A stretch of DNA of 64,000 nt from Epithemia pelagica (lineage: Eukaryota > Bacillariophyta > Bacillariophyceae > Surirellales > Surirellaceae). The notes under the pieces are model-generated. The model was not told where the DNA came from and ran no database searches. It worked only from the letters and a program-made list of their open reading frames with translations. Where the stretch lies: the NCBI GenBank assembly GCA_946965045.2, contig OX337239.1, positions 2,999,268 to 3,063,267 of the forward strand. The letters run 5' to 3'. The position numbers and the translations under genes are program-made. Positions 1 through 10,264 of the stretch are shown here, in pieces (within the stretch, counting starts at the first letter, position 1; each line of letters begins with the position of its first letter).

Positions 1-2
1 TT

Positions 3-476
3 CATGGACGCGAAAAAGAAGAGAAGCCAATCAGCGCCAAATCTCGAACCGGTTACATCATCAACTTTGGAGGATGTCCGCTGATTTGGAAGTCACAGCT
101 CCAGTCAGAAACCGCTCTGAACACCTTCCACGCCAAATATGTTGCCTTGTCCCAGTGTATGAGAGAAATCTTGTGGATCTAATGAGTTTTTAAAGAGATC
201 AACAGCACCTTGAAATTGCCAACCGACACACCAAACATCCACGCAACTGTGTTTGAAGACAACAACAGTGCCTATCTTCTGGCAAACAGTCAAAAGGTGA
301 GCAACCGATCGCGGAGCCTGAACTGCAAGTTTCATTTCTTCTGGGAGATGATCAACAACAAATCCGCCACTGTGGAAAAATGTGATACAACTGTGATGCG
401 CGCGGATTATTTGACGAAGGGACTGAACCACGAAGTGTTCGAACGCCTTCGCAAGTTGAATCAAGGTTGGTGACAC
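3..476 (+). pseudogene. Ty1/copia RNase H C-terminal fragment
   Basis: This frame, open from the window edge, encodes the end of a copia polyprotein. It reads GRE...PISAKSRTGY, then PLIWKSQLQSETALNTFHAKY and REILW, and later EDNNSAYLLA and ADYLTKGL. These are the usual landmarks of copia RNase H, and the final acidic/NxAD-like LTK motif ends the polyprotein just before the stop. Two adjacent in-frame stops (TAA TGA, 180-185) interrupt it where the family normally continues with W and acidic residues, so it is not functional. The rest of the element lies left of the window. No LTR could be delimited downstream. It differs in sequence from the copia families at 20 kb and 30 kb. Confidence 0.85.
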
Positions 477-1985
477 GACGTCTGCCCTTCACACCATCCG
501 TATCTTTCATTGCTACCCCTCTCATTCGATCTAGAGGGAGAGTCAGAGTTAACAAGGACGGGAAGATCTCGGAGAGGTCTGACCGCCAACGAACTAACCC
601 GTGGGAAAACTACCCTCCCATGGATTTCCTAACATAACCATGCGGGAGTCTAATGTTCCTATGATTTAGGTCAAGTCATGGATGAAATGAACCAGACAAG
701 GAACGAATGAATAGACGACCTTGAAAAAGCAAAGTTCTAGAATAAACAACCTTATAATATCATCAGAACAACTTTGCTAAAGCAACTTGTTCGTCCAACT
801 TGCTGCAGAGGACTGATCAACTCTGTAGCGAGCCCAGTGGTATTGCCTAGTTTACTTGCGTACTCTGATTGAGCTCCTTCGTCATCGACCGTGGCACTTG
901 TCGAAAAGGAATGCAACGGTTGGGTCCAAATGTGCTCGTTCCAAGAATGATTGCGAGCCATTGTGCTGTTTCTGGCAGTGGACTATCCCCATCCCGCTGT
1001 CACGGAAGGAAGCATTCCGCGCTGGTCGCGGGCAAAAGAAGATGACAAACGCTGTTGTTGTTGGGTACATCTGGAAGCAGACCACTGCTGCCTTAACTTT
1101 GATACTACACTTCGATGCATCATCATTGTCATGGCCGCTCTTTGTTATTACTCATCGACAACCACAACCAAACAAATAACAGAAGATGCGTCCAACTCCA
1201 AGTTACGTACGCCGCATGTAGATATCGGTCGGCATTGTCGATTGTCGACCGTTGACGACACGGCAAGCGATTGTTGCGTTTGTTGTTTGGCTTCGTTTGA
1301 AAATAGAATGAATTAGACAGAGATACTAATGCATAGTATAAGCAATACAATGTAGGCTTACCTGTGCTCAACACTCTCCAAAATGGCCTTTGTTTCGTCG
1401 TTTGCTCGTTGATTGATGTGTGCCAACGTGCCAAACAGAGCTGTTTTGGAGCAGCAAGCTATCTAAAGCTGCGCTTCCCCCTCCAGACCCACCACTCCAC
1501 ATCGCTTCTAATACTACTGAAGAATAATAAGAAGCAGTACCAGGGTGTGAGAAAGTGAAATAGACAAATAGCAACGTAAATGGTGCAGCACAAGCAAAAT
1601 GGTAAAAAAACACAGAGCAACGCAGATGAACGACTTCATCTCTACCGCCCCTTCGATTTTTCGCACGAAACTCACACATCGTATCTAATGCATACTTGGT
1701 TCGACACTCACGAAGCTAAGACCTCTATCCGAGTCTTGATCTGATGAACGGCGGCATCAAATGCGGAGCGTCATGGTGAGGTGGTGATTTTATAATTTGT
1801 AACTTTAACCCTAGTGAAAATTAAAACTTGCAGTCCTAGCGATGACCCAGCCCTTACCCCCTTAGGGAGAGACTCCTCCACCCAATGAATACTCGTCCCG
1901 ACGAGTTTGTTGGATCTTACAACGGTCATTACTGTTCATGCTACTGATTTGGGCTGGTTTAACCCTCCGACTAGGTGTCCGCTTC
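477..1985. other. No recognisable gene
   Basis: Short overlapping ORFs occur on both strands, with no conserved motif, no long open frame and no clear repeat partner elsewhere in the window. Part of it (about 480-730) may be untranslated or LTR sequence of the copia fragment to the left, but matching LTR ends could not be found. Confidence 0.5.
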
Positions 1986-2306
1986 TTAGCCCCCCAGCCG
2001 CTCTCCGCGACCAACCATTTTAATTTTGGTTTTTTTGCGTTTTAGAAGAAAATTTCTGGTCAAAACGAAAATGATCACGCCGGCCTTCTGGATCACCCTT
2101 TTGAATTCTTGTGAGAAGCCGTGCGCACTTTGACCGTTGGTCTTCCCCATTCTTGATTGTCTTCCCAAGTTGCGACCCACATTATTTTCACCACGCACCT
2201 TTTGACATTGACAATGGACATGCACCATCACAATGCATTCTCCATCATCTGCACACCATGGACATTTGACATATAGACCATAGATAGTGTTTTGCTCTAC
2301 CGCCAT
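1986..2306 (-). repeat. Dispersed repeat family R, copy 1, with a Cys/His-rich ORF
   Basis: On the minus strand this stretch resembles 61855-62165 (plus strand) over about 300 bases. Shared blocks include the TCTATGGTCTAT end, GGTGCATGTCCATTGTC, AGACCAACGGTCAAAG and the A-rich end with TGACCAGAAATTTT. The minus frame 2306-1986 (106 codons) is open and contains a possible metal-binding cluster, KCPWC...GECIVMVHVHC, followed by AHGFSQEF and a basic tail. The second copy has lost this frame. It could be the terminal segment of a transposon or a captured coding fragment. No function can be named. Confidence 0.55.
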
Positions 2307-2430
2307 CCTTTCTTTGTTTTTTCTCGGCGAAGTGTGGTTGTTTCTAGTCCGTAGGCTTGTCTCTTTGCAACCACTTGACTTACTACAGTCCTATTTTAGA
2401 AATCGTTTCTTTCGAGTTCCGTCATGGAGT

Positions 2431-3032
2431 ATGTTGAGTGTAGAATCCCCCGCACTGACTGCAGATTCTGAATACCTTTTCCAAATAAAGAGCTGCTCAG
2501 GAGTGATGATAGTCAACAACCAGAAGTTCTACAAACATTTCTGGCGTTCTCTACGTGAGATCAAACTTCCAGCAAATGCCGTTGGGGATCAGATTCTTTT
2601 GAACAATGTTAAGGATTATCTTAAGAACAAAAAAAACCTGGTGCCAAAGTGGGGCCAATTCCTGAGAGATGGGAAGTCAAGCAGCCTTTTCAAAATCCTG
2701 GGTATCAAGTCATAGAACGAGGTGAAATTGCAAATCTGCACTTTAATGGAATATATGGCGGAGCGTTCTTCAGCTTGGAGAATGGAGTTTCAAGGTTTTG
2801 TTCCGAGAAGAGCTGCATGAAAAATAAGGAGCAGATGATTGCGTTCAAGTCTCCCTGGGCTTTGGCAGAATACTATGTATACCTTCCATGGAAATGGGTA
2901 TTGTACATGGGCCGGAGTTTCATTCCATTGAAACAAAAGGGGTTTTCATTGGTCATTCATCATCATACAAATCACACCGACAAGGAAAAACTGATGGCTG
3001 AAATAAGTGGGAATTGGACCACTTTTCTCTGA
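2431..3032 (+). pseudogene. Glycosyltransferase-like ORF, frameshifted
   Basis: Two overlapping plus-strand frames appear to be one gene. The first (from the ATG at 2431) carries SGVMIVNNQKFYKHF followed by a GDQILLN motif. This resembles the 'N-x-G-v-m-v-x-n ... DQ-x-x-l-N' region of nucleotide-diphospho-sugar transferases. The frame then shifts near 2650 (a WGQF versus WGPIPERW choice) into a second frame of about 120 codons, ending at 3032 with an aromatic-rich tail. No signal anchor or DxD motif is visible, so at best this is the C-terminal part of a Golgi-type enzyme. The family assignment is an inference from one motif region; an unrelated gene with an intron at 2650 is possible. Confidence 0.35.
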
Positions 3033-3550
3033 GTCCTCTTCAACCACTTGACCACTACTCCTAGTAGAACGGAGAAAGTAGGGGAAGTACAAGGAGTACT
3101 AATCAAGTAAGAAGCAAAAAGACAAGAGATATCCTTTGATTCCCAGTGCCCCGGTGGCGACCGGAAAGTCCATTGTCATATGAAGAAAGAACACAGTAAT
3201 CAAATCTAGAAACAAGGGGTTTGTCACCGTCAGCCCATAAAATAAGAAAGAAGAACAGAACCAACAAGGCGATGATTTTTTAAACGAGTGATTGAAAGTG
3301 GCCAATGAACCCCATCTACTTGGTCAACAATCATGGGATAGACACTCCATCAGAGATAAGCAACTCTCTTGTCCAAAAAGCTTACTACCTTTGTCATAGA
3401 ATTGGTTCAGGGATACCCGGTAAATACGACAACTCACAACATTACCTAGGTTTTGTTGGCCAAGTTGCGGCTAAATCACATCTTCTGATTTGCGACGAGT
3501 GATTTCTACTACATCATCGTAGGACAAGTATGGGTGCAAGGCATAACTTC
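3033..3550. other. No recognisable gene
   Basis: AT-rich stretch with two short ORFs (about 65 codons each) and no motif. It separates the glycosyltransferase-like fragment from the left inverted repeat of the DNA element. Confidence 0.5.
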
Positions 3551-4159
3551 GGGAACACCCGGAACTATGTCCTCTTCAGTATTATGACAACATAGCTAGA
3601 GGACACTTGTTGTCTAATAGCTATCATAGACTAGCTATCTTGTTGTCTTTTTCCTGTTTGGCGAGTCTGTCGTTTCCAGCGAGCGGGACGACACATACAA
3701 ACTGGTGTCACACAATTGATTGTTGTACTGAGATCTACACTAGCTAATCCTCATAGATTTGTTGGTCCCACTCTCAACGGTCGATATGCACGACTCCACT
3801 TACAAAACATTCCGTTCCAATTTCAAGGGCAATGGGTTTAGGCTTAGAGACAAGTTTTATGGCAGTGTACATCGGTACTATTTTAAATGTACAAATGTAC
3901 TTTAAATATACCAAAGCACGGTCCCAGATGATCCATAACTAACCATGGACTCTGCACGTGCTTGAGAACTGCCCTCCCCCATCGTACAGTCACTATTTGT
4001 ACACAAATTGATCAAGACAAGAAGACAAGAAGACAAGAAGACAACGAGACAACAAGACAACAAGACAAAGACAACAAGACAACAAGACGAAGTCATCAAG
4101 ACAAAGACAACAAGACAACAAGACAAACACAACAATCAACCAACGGCTACTACGAAGTT
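3551..4159 (+). repeat. Left terminal inverted repeat
   Basis: The reverse complement of 8189-8850 aligns along almost the full length. Shared blocks include TAGCTAGAGGACACTTGTTG, TTGTTGTACTGAGATCTACA, CGGTCGATATGCACGACTCC, CATGGACTCTGCACGTGCT and CAACCAACGGCTACTACGAA. The inner third is a GACAA/AAGACAACAAG microsatellite (about 4010-4130), whose length difference accounts for most of the size gap between the arms. Divergence is visible at many single bases, so the element is not very recent. Confidence 0.85.
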
Positions 4160-4179
4160 TAAGCTACGGACTATGGGGT

Positions 4180-4797
4180 TCACGGGCTATCCGACATCGT
4201 ATCCGGCCACTTCGACACTTCATGGCTCCTTTTTTGCGCACCACGTTTCTTCTCTTCTTTCTCTTTGCGCTTCGTTTCAACATGATGCAGGAATTTTTGG
4301 CGGTGGACTTCCTGGCGGATGTGGTTCTTGAAGACATCAAGTGAAAAGGCTTGATATTCTGGACGTGAGAGGTATAACTCACTTGGTGTCATCCGTTCAT
4401 GGGTTCCGTTGCCTACATCACATTCAAGAAGGAGCTTGGCCGCGGAGTGGCCTCAGATTTGACGCCCACGCGAGTCATGGGATTCCCTGGGTTGAATCGC
4501 CCGATCATGCAACAATGCAGTCTCCTGGAAGTGAGAGGCAAGCTTCTTGGCGGCAACCTGGTTTTTGTGGTCCTTGGAACGAGCCACAAACTGGCTATGG
4601 ACAACACCTTCGGAGACAAGAACTTGGTGATTCTTGTATTGGATCCATGTTTCTTCTTCGCCTGCATCAAGCCAAATAAACCCACGCTCAAGGTTGTTCA
4701 TGAGCAGTGCTCGTGTGGCGGAGGTCCTCCAGGGGATCCATCCTTCACTTACTTTCTGCCTCTTTGCCGACATGATGAAAAATGATAAGACTCTCAA
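4180..4797 (-). pseudogene. Accessory protein with two tandem ~50-residue modules
   Basis: A single minus-strand frame of about 205 codons is broken only by one TGA (4453-4455). Read past it, the protein has two similar modules. The first starts WRTSATRALLMNNLERG and continues with an E...Y...F spacing. The second starts GHSAAKLLLECDVGNG and continues with ELYLSRPEYQAF. Each has an 'S-A-x-x-L-L ... G ... E ... Y ... F' pattern, which suggests a duplicated helical, possibly DNA-binding, unit. The C-terminus is Lys/Glu-rich. It lies just inside the left inverted repeat, so a role in transposition is likely by position. I recall similar module proteins as recurrent in diatom genomes without a named function. 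The likely initiator is the internal MSAKRQK (codon 9). Confidence 0.6.
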
Positions 4798-4977
4798 AGT
4801 AGAATCGTGTTACAAATGACAGACTAGTATTTTAGGAGTAGGAGTACCTACAATTGTCTACGGTTTCAGTTGGGCGCCAGAGTTTTCATTCGTATGTACG
4901 ACCCAGTAGCTTGACGGGAAGGTCGGTCCGCCACAAGTTGAATCCATGGGACCTTATGCTTCATTCCCACGGTCACC

Positions 4978-6375
4978 TTGGGACATATTCAACAATCAAA
5001 TAGTCCCCAGGGACCTATCGACAAATCCTATTGGCGCCGCTGCAAGACAGGTTTGATTGTTCGTGTTGTTCTTGTTTCTCGTATCATGGGCTTGCAACAG
5101 CATCTTTGTTGCTGGAAAGAAAAGAGCCCACAACCTGACATAATGCCGACTCCTCCAGCTCTTTCATCGCCGCAAGTGAAGACTCTTCTTGAGGACATCG
5201 AAGGTCTCAAGAAGCCACGGTCTGAAGTTACCTTCAGCCAAATCGTTGGCCCGCCGTCGTCACGAAACAACAAGTACGGCTCTGGACCGATTTTCCGTCA
5301 TTTCCAAAAGCGTTGTTGGGTCGTCACGAAGCAGCTGGATATCAAGAGGTACAAGGCTCTCCTTGACGAGCACAAGGTGAAACCAAACGAGTTTACCCTT
5401 GCCGAGTGGAACGCGTTTATTGTTGATTCCTTTTCTGACAACTTGTCTTCTTCTTCGAAGCACGAAGAACCCAAGGAAGCAGCCGAAGAGTTGTTGACCA
5501 ACGAGGCGGAGGAGTACAATACGGAGGAGGAACATCCTGACTTTGAGGCCGAGCAAGAGATTGACAACTTCGCATTGATTGGTGCGTTCGACCAGCTCTC
5601 TGTTAGTGAGAACAAGGTCCAAGGAAGCAAGCACGAACGCGACGGAGAGGTCCGAGTTCACCATCCACCGAGCAAGGCCACCAAACAGGTGAAGACTGGG
5701 ACAACCGCCATCCTTCCCACTGCTCCCTTGACACCACCTCGTCCCCAGAGAAACTTTGCTTGGGTCCCCCCACGTAACTGGCAGGTGCCCTCTTTTGCAA
5801 CTCCCCCTCGCGTGTCGGCCAGAAAACTCCAAACTCCGCCACCACAGCCTCCCATCATGTCCGCTGCTGATGAACTGTCTTCCTCTTCATCTGGTGGTGA
5901 GGGCTACCCACCTCAACCACCTCCGCTTGGCAAGTACCGGGCCAAAGTTGACAAGCAGTACCCTGGCCTTGAGCATCGTGTCATTCTCGTCGAAGGCCCA
6001 TGGCGCGACTCTACCAACGACGACATCACCCAGTTCTTCTCCCGCCTCAACGACCCGGCATACAAGGGTGACAAATCTCTTGGATTGTTGAGTAGCATGA
6101 AAGCGGCGTTGATGAAGAGTACAAGCAATCCAGCTTGCAAAAACAAGTACTGGTTGCTCATCTTCCCCGAGGGCGTCGTCTTGGATAACTCTGTTATCCA
6201 CCCAGGAGACGACAAGAATATGAAGACGAACATTGCTCCGATGAAGATCGAAAATGGGGACAAGACGTTTCTTGGTTTCTATGCCTATTGGCTGGTTGCC
6301 GACAAGGCTTCCGAACAGGTGCACGATGACACGATGGTGACCGATATCAACGCTCTGGTGAATTCGTTGGGTTGA
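4978..6375 (+). CDS. Hypothetical transposon-borne protein, about 410-465 aa
   Basis: The longest intact frame of the inverted-repeat element. The ATG at 5143 (MPTPPALSSPQ) is the probable start, because the upstream 55 codons are not conserved-looking. Residues roughly 1-120 (from 5143) are globular. An acidic Glu-rich segment follows, then a Pro-rich linker (5690-5930, with LTPPRP, TPPPQPP and YPPQPPPLG). The globular C-terminal domain of about 140 residues includes VILVEGPWRDSTNDDI, KYWLLIFPEGVVLDN and GDKTFLGFYAYWLVAD. It ends in tandem stops TGA TAA. No catalytic motif is recognised. Position beside the transposase suggests a structural or DNA-binding partner, but this is inference. It is the only undamaged gene of the element. 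Confidence 0.7.
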   Translation: MGHIQQSNSPQGPIDKSYWRRCKTGLIVRVVLVSRIMGLQQHLCCWKEKSPQPDIMPTPPALSSPQVKTLLEDIEGLKKPRSEVTFSQIVGPPSSRNNKYGSGPIFRHFQKRCWVVTKQLDIKRYKALLDEHKVKPNEFTLAEWNAFIVDSFSDNLSSSSKHEEPKEAAEELLTNEAEEYNTEEEHPDFEAEQEIDNFALIGAFDQLSVSENKVQGSKHERDGEVRVHHPPSKATKQVKTGTTAILPTAPLTPPRPQRNFAWVPPRNWQVPSFATPPRVSARKLQTPPPQPPIMSAADELSSSSSGGEGYPPQPPPLGKYRAKVDKQYPGLEHRVILVEGPWRDSTNDDITQFFSRLNDPAYKGDKSLGLLSSMKAALMKSTSNPACKNKYWLLIFPEGVVLDNSVIHPGDDKNMKTNIAPMKIENGDKTFLGFYAYWLVADKASEQVHDDTMVTDINALVNSLG

Positions 6376-6560
6376 TAAATCGCTACAGACAGAAAAAATA
6401 AAGTGGTATCTTTCTGTTATTTGCCGATGATGCACATGGCAAAGATGAGATTATAGTAGTCTAACAGTAACTATTTAGTTTATCGTTACCGCAAAGCACG
6501 CACAAATCGTAGATGATGAGACTCTACTTAGATAGAAGCGATGAGTGTTAGATGTACTCC

Positions 6561-7438
6561 TCAGACCATAAAGAGTGGTGCTCCGTTGTTAATCTGGTAC
6601 TGGACAAGAACGCAAACTGCTTCAAAAGCATCTTTGTGATTGATCGATGAGTGTCAATAAGTGTCACTGAGAATTCGGAAGCACTTGATCCGTTGGTTGA
6701 GCGTCTCATGTTGTGAACGACACCGGGACTTGAACTGTGAAAGCTCAACGCTATCAGTATGGTTAGGAGTGGCCAGCTTGTAAATCTCGTCGGGCTTGGA
6801 AGAGCGATATCCTCGATCGGCTATAGCTATCCCATGACGAGAGATAGTAAGATCGTGCACCCCTGCTTTGAAGGGGCCATTGATCCAAACAAGATCTCCC
6901 GAGAAAATGCTCACCGCTAACTCATACTTAACAGCGCCATGACTGAACTTTTTAGAGACGAACTTCTTGTCATGAGGAAAGGTAGGGTGTTGCGGCTCCC
7001 AACTTTCATATCGACACCATCCACTGTTACGACATATCTTTCTTCTAGATCTTCGGGCCACTTAATGACCTTCGATTTTAGCCCCTGAAGTTTCCGCACC
7101 CATTTCCACACTCTGTCACGCCGAGAGTACTGTTCGTTTTGCGCAAACAAGGAGGCAGTCATCCTCGCATTTTTCGGGTAAGCAAACAAAAAGTACATCG
7201 CAACAAGAAATTGTTTCTGACCTTCTTCTGTGTTCTCTTTCTCGCCCAGTCGAGCCTGGGGAATGGTTGTTGTTGTGAGGTCGTACCAGACCTCGGCAAC
7301 CACAAGTTGGCATGACCCATAATGGCCACGGAAGAAACTCTCCTTTGTTTTCATAGACATCTTCTCAATAGCTTGAGCCGAATAACCCAAAAGAGAAATT
7401 CCATAGCTTAGGAAATCGTTTGGTGTCACTAGTTGCAT
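6561..7438 (-). pseudogene. Harbinger/IS5-like DDE transposase, broken
   Basis: The minus strand encodes a transposase of about 290 residues. It starts at the ATG at 7438 and carries the first acidic residue in VTVDGVDMKV. A frame change near 7000 is followed by WEPQHPTFPHDKKFVSKKF, GVHDLTISR, the second acidic residue in IADRGYRSSKP, and the third in RSQHETLNQRIKCF. The order D...D(ADxGY)...E with 'R-x-x-E-x-x-N-x-R-x-K' fits the DDE_Tnp_4 type used by Harbinger and IS5 relatives. The frame change corresponds to one missing T in the KV/WE junction. An in-frame TGA at 6654 precedes a further 30 conserved-looking codons. The copy is therefore inactive unless the single-base loss is a sequencing error. 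It would act on the flanking inverted repeats. Confidence 0.75.
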
Positions 7439-7779
7439 TGTTGTGTTTGCGAAGTGCTTTCTATGCGTAGTTTTGTGAGTGATATTCTAGGACTACTTCT
7501 ACTTTGTTGTCGCTCAAATCATCTTGGCGTGATTCTACTTTGTTGTCGCCGAGATCATCACGATCGAACTGCTATGATTATGTAGAAATGTGATCTTAAG
7601 TATTTTAAGGTTTCTCTCTATAGTGATATGTTTCACGGGGGAAGCATGTCCAGCGATTTGGTCTCTGTTGGTGTTGTGATTGCACGCTGCTCTATTTCCA
7701 TCTCATACTGTCCTCGCAGCTTCTTGTTGCTTCCTCGTTGATTGTTTCGTTGATTGTTTTGTTGATTGCTGAGTTGGAA
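7439..7779. other. Transposon interior without a gene
   Basis: AT-rich spacer between the divergently placed transposase start (7438, minus) and the KOW-like ORF (7780, plus). It contains a repeated TTCTACTTTGTTGTCG string (7497 and 7537), and probably holds promoters for both genes, though no specific element can be named. Confidence 0.4.
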
Positions 7780-8171
7780 ATGAGGAGCGTGAAGGGTGAA
7801 CCGATCCACTTTGTTGGAGGCAAGTATGCGGGCTTGACAGGTTGGCTTGATCCGAAGCGTGGCCCGACCAAGTGCAAGATGAGCGTCATCGTCGACATGG
7901 GAAAAGGGTCCTTGAGGCACACATTATCGTCAAGAACGAAAATTTGGAGCTCAAGAGTGCCCGCAGGAACCCTCGATGCCGGGAGGAGGCTGTTCTCCAG
8001 CAGCACGGCGACCTCAACAAGAAACTGAACCACCTCGTCTGGCAGTTTGGGATGATCTTCAAGCTTCGTCTCCAATGTGCCATTGAGAAGCAGCGCAGCT
8101 TGGGAGTCAAGGCTTGGCTCCGTCCGGTCGACTTTGATCCTCAATCCATCACCATGTCCAATGACTCCTAA
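7780..8171 (+). pseudogene. KOW-like accessory ORF, frameshifted
   Basis: From ATG 7780 the frame reads GEPIHFVGGKYAGLTGWLD. This matches the 'hydrophobic-x-G-x-Y-x-G-x-x-G' pattern of KOW/SH3-like nucleic-acid-binding motifs. About 40 codons on, near 7905, the sense continues in another frame (VLEAHIIVKNENLEL ... HLVWQFGM ... LRLQCAIEKQRSLGVKAW) up to 8171. The two halves together give a small two-domain protein of about 130 residues. It ends just before the right inverted repeat, mirroring the module ORF at the other end. Assignment to KOW rests on one motif; the second half is unknown. Confidence 0.5.
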
Positions 8172-8188
8172 ATCCGTCACTAGCTGTT

Positions 8189-8850
8189 ACTTCGTAGTAG
8201 CCGTTGGTTGATTGTTGTGTTTGTCTTGTTGTCTTTGTCTTGTTGTCTTGTTGTCTTCTTGTCTTTGTCTTGTTGTCTTGTTGTCTTGTTGTCTTGTTGT
8301 CTTGTTGTCTTTGTCTTGTTGGCTTGTTGGCTTGTTGGCTTGTTGCCTCGTTGTCACGTTGTCTCGCTGTCTTGTTGTCTTCTTATCTTCTTGTCTTGAT
8401 CAATTTGTGTACAAATAGTGACTGTACGATGGGGGAGGGCAGCTCTCGAGCACGTGCAGAGTCCATGGTTAGTTATGGATCATCTGGGACCGTGCTTTGG
8501 TATATTTATAGTACATTTGTACATTTAAAATAGTACCGATGTACACTACCATTATACTTATCTATTAGCCTTAAACACCCCTGAAGTGGGAACGGAATGT
8601 TTTGTAAGTGGAGTCGTGCATATCGACCGTTGAGAGCGGGACCAACAAATCCATGAGGATTAGCTAGTGTAGATCTCAGTACAACAATCAATTGTGTGAC
8701 ACCGGTTTGTATGTGTCGTCCCGCTCGCTGGAAACGACAGACACAGGAAAAAGACAACAAGATACCTAGTCTATGATAGCTATGAGACAACAAGTGTCCT
8801 CTAGCTATGTGGTCATAATGCTGAAGAAGACATAGTTCTGGGTGTTCCGG
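8189..8850 (-). repeat. Right terminal inverted repeat
   Basis: Inverted counterpart of 3551-4159. Its inner part is a longer TTGTCTTGTTG microsatellite (about 8215-8400), which gives spurious Cys/Leu/Val-rich ORFs. The outer end is near GGTGTTCCGGG (8841-8851). Confidence 0.85.
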
Positions 8851-9248
8851 GTTTCTACGAGGGATTATGGTACCTCCCACATATAGGGGGGGGGGGGGTG
8901 CGAGTTTTGCAAGGGAGAGATATGATTGGGTTAGAAGAGTCACTCAGACACATAAACACAAAAGTAAACAACAAAAACAAAGTTGGGTGGAGGAGGCGGT
9001 CTCTCCGTAGTCCGTACTCGTATAAGTAGAAGGTGAGTATTTTTCGCCGAGGCAGTCTCAGCTGGTACACAATAATCGCCTTATACATAAATATGACGTC
9101 ATGCAGCGTGCAGGATGTGAGTAGCTTAGTGAGGTCTAGTCATGAATAAAACGTCATTTGAAACTGGAATAAAGTGAAACTATTGAATAGCGAAGGTTGA
9201 TAATGACAGGAAGTATAGTCAAGTGCTCAGGAGTAGGGGAAGGGCAGA
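8851..9248. other. No recognisable gene; G homopolymer
   Basis: Contains an 11-base or longer G-run at about 8887. No conserved coding signal was seen. Confidence 0.5.
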
Positions 9249-10184
9249 TCAGGGAAAGAGTTTACGGAAAGGGAATGGAACGGTGAGAGAGCCGGATGCT
9301 TGATCTACAGGAGACATGATAAGACCAGTTCCAACGGAAAAGTCTTCGCCTGTATTGATGTTGGGCAATTGTTGGTGACAGACCACTGTCCAAGCGGTAT
9401 TGGTACGACAAAGGACGTCAAGCTTAGGTGCAGAGGAAGTAACAACAGCAATGGGGTGTGCGTCTTCGTAAATTACCGATGTCCTGACAACCTGCGCTCC
9501 TTGCCAATGGTGAAGGTTGTCATATCCTGGGAGACAGTTGTGGTAGATTTGCATTCTAATGAGATATTTCCCGTCCGGAGTTCCACACGTGGACATATGG
9601 TTTTGATTGTGTCTTCGTACAACTGTTCCGAAGGATTCAGCGCAAGAGCACGAATGGGACTAGTGACAATGGAAGGATCATATCCGTTGAAGTCTGCAAG
9701 TAAAGGAGATATGATATGTATCAAGTCTTCTTCTTATGGAAAACAATTCTGGAAGATGAATTTCCTGGTGATGGTGGGTGAATTTGTGTGAGGTGCCGTG
9801 TCCTTTGGAGGGTCGGGTCGCAGTTGCTGTTGCATTATTGGTGTTTGGTTACACATCGATCCTCAAGATTCGCGACGACGTAGTTGAGCACGGATCGAAC
9901 GGCGGAAGCAACTTTCCATTGCGCCACACCAAGATCAAGTTTGCTGATGAGCTCAGCCCAGTCCGTTATCATGATGTGTCTCACTGAGGAGTACCACATC
10001 AATGCACAGCTTCAAGACTGCATTGTCCTGTGGAACTGCTGTCGATAGCAAAATTTCCTTCACCTTTGCCAAGACACAACAAGATGAGTATGACGGCATC
10101 TACAATCATTGACGTCGTCGTAGTGATAGTTGAGTAACTTATTATAGTTCTGACCTTAGAAAAAAGGGAAAACACTTGCTTCAT
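9249..10184 (-). other. Possible fragmented gene of unknown function
   Basis: Several minus-strand ORFs line up: 10184-9999 with a hydrophobic stretch (SMIVDAVILILLCLG) that could be a signal peptide or anchor; a short conserved-looking run near 9990-9850 (AVRSVLNYVVANLED); and 9724-9473 and 9596-9249, with TICPRVELRTG and a second frame rich in Cys. They could be exons of a small secreted protein, or a decayed gene. Splice sites could not be fixed and the family is not recognised. A competing plus-strand ORF (9300-9791) covers the same bases. Confidence 0.25.
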
Positions 10185-10264
10185 AAGTCAAAACCAGTTT
10201 CTGCCTTAGGAGCAGAGATCTAACACTTGTATAAGGTAAGGTAGGCTCAAACCAAAGTTTCAAC

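Larger units (their letters stand above)
3551..8850. mobile_element. DNA transposon with ~0.6 kb terminal inverted repeats and four ORFs
   Basis: A 5.3 kb unit is bounded by long imperfect inverted repeats (3551-4159 and 8189-8850). It contains a DDE transposase (minus, 6561-7438) and three other ORFs: 4180-4797 (minus), 4978-6375 (plus) and 7780-8171 (plus). Long-TIR elements with a DDE transposase and accessory DNA-binding ORFs are known for the Harbinger/IS5-like group; the multi-ORF layout here is what the sequence shows. A target-site duplication was not resolved, so the exact ends are uncertain. An alternative is two inverted copies of a non-autonomous element flanking unrelated genes, but the transposase between them argues for one unit. 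Confidence 0.6.

Noticed and set aside
5260-6435. Several 110-190 aa minus-strand ORFs opposite the 465 aa gene
   Set aside because: Shadows of the plus-strand gene, with no motif of their own.
8204-8533. Cys/Leu/Val-rich 'membrane protein' ORFs
   Set aside because: Readings of the TTGTCTTGTTG microsatellite inside the right inverted repeat; mirrored in the left one.
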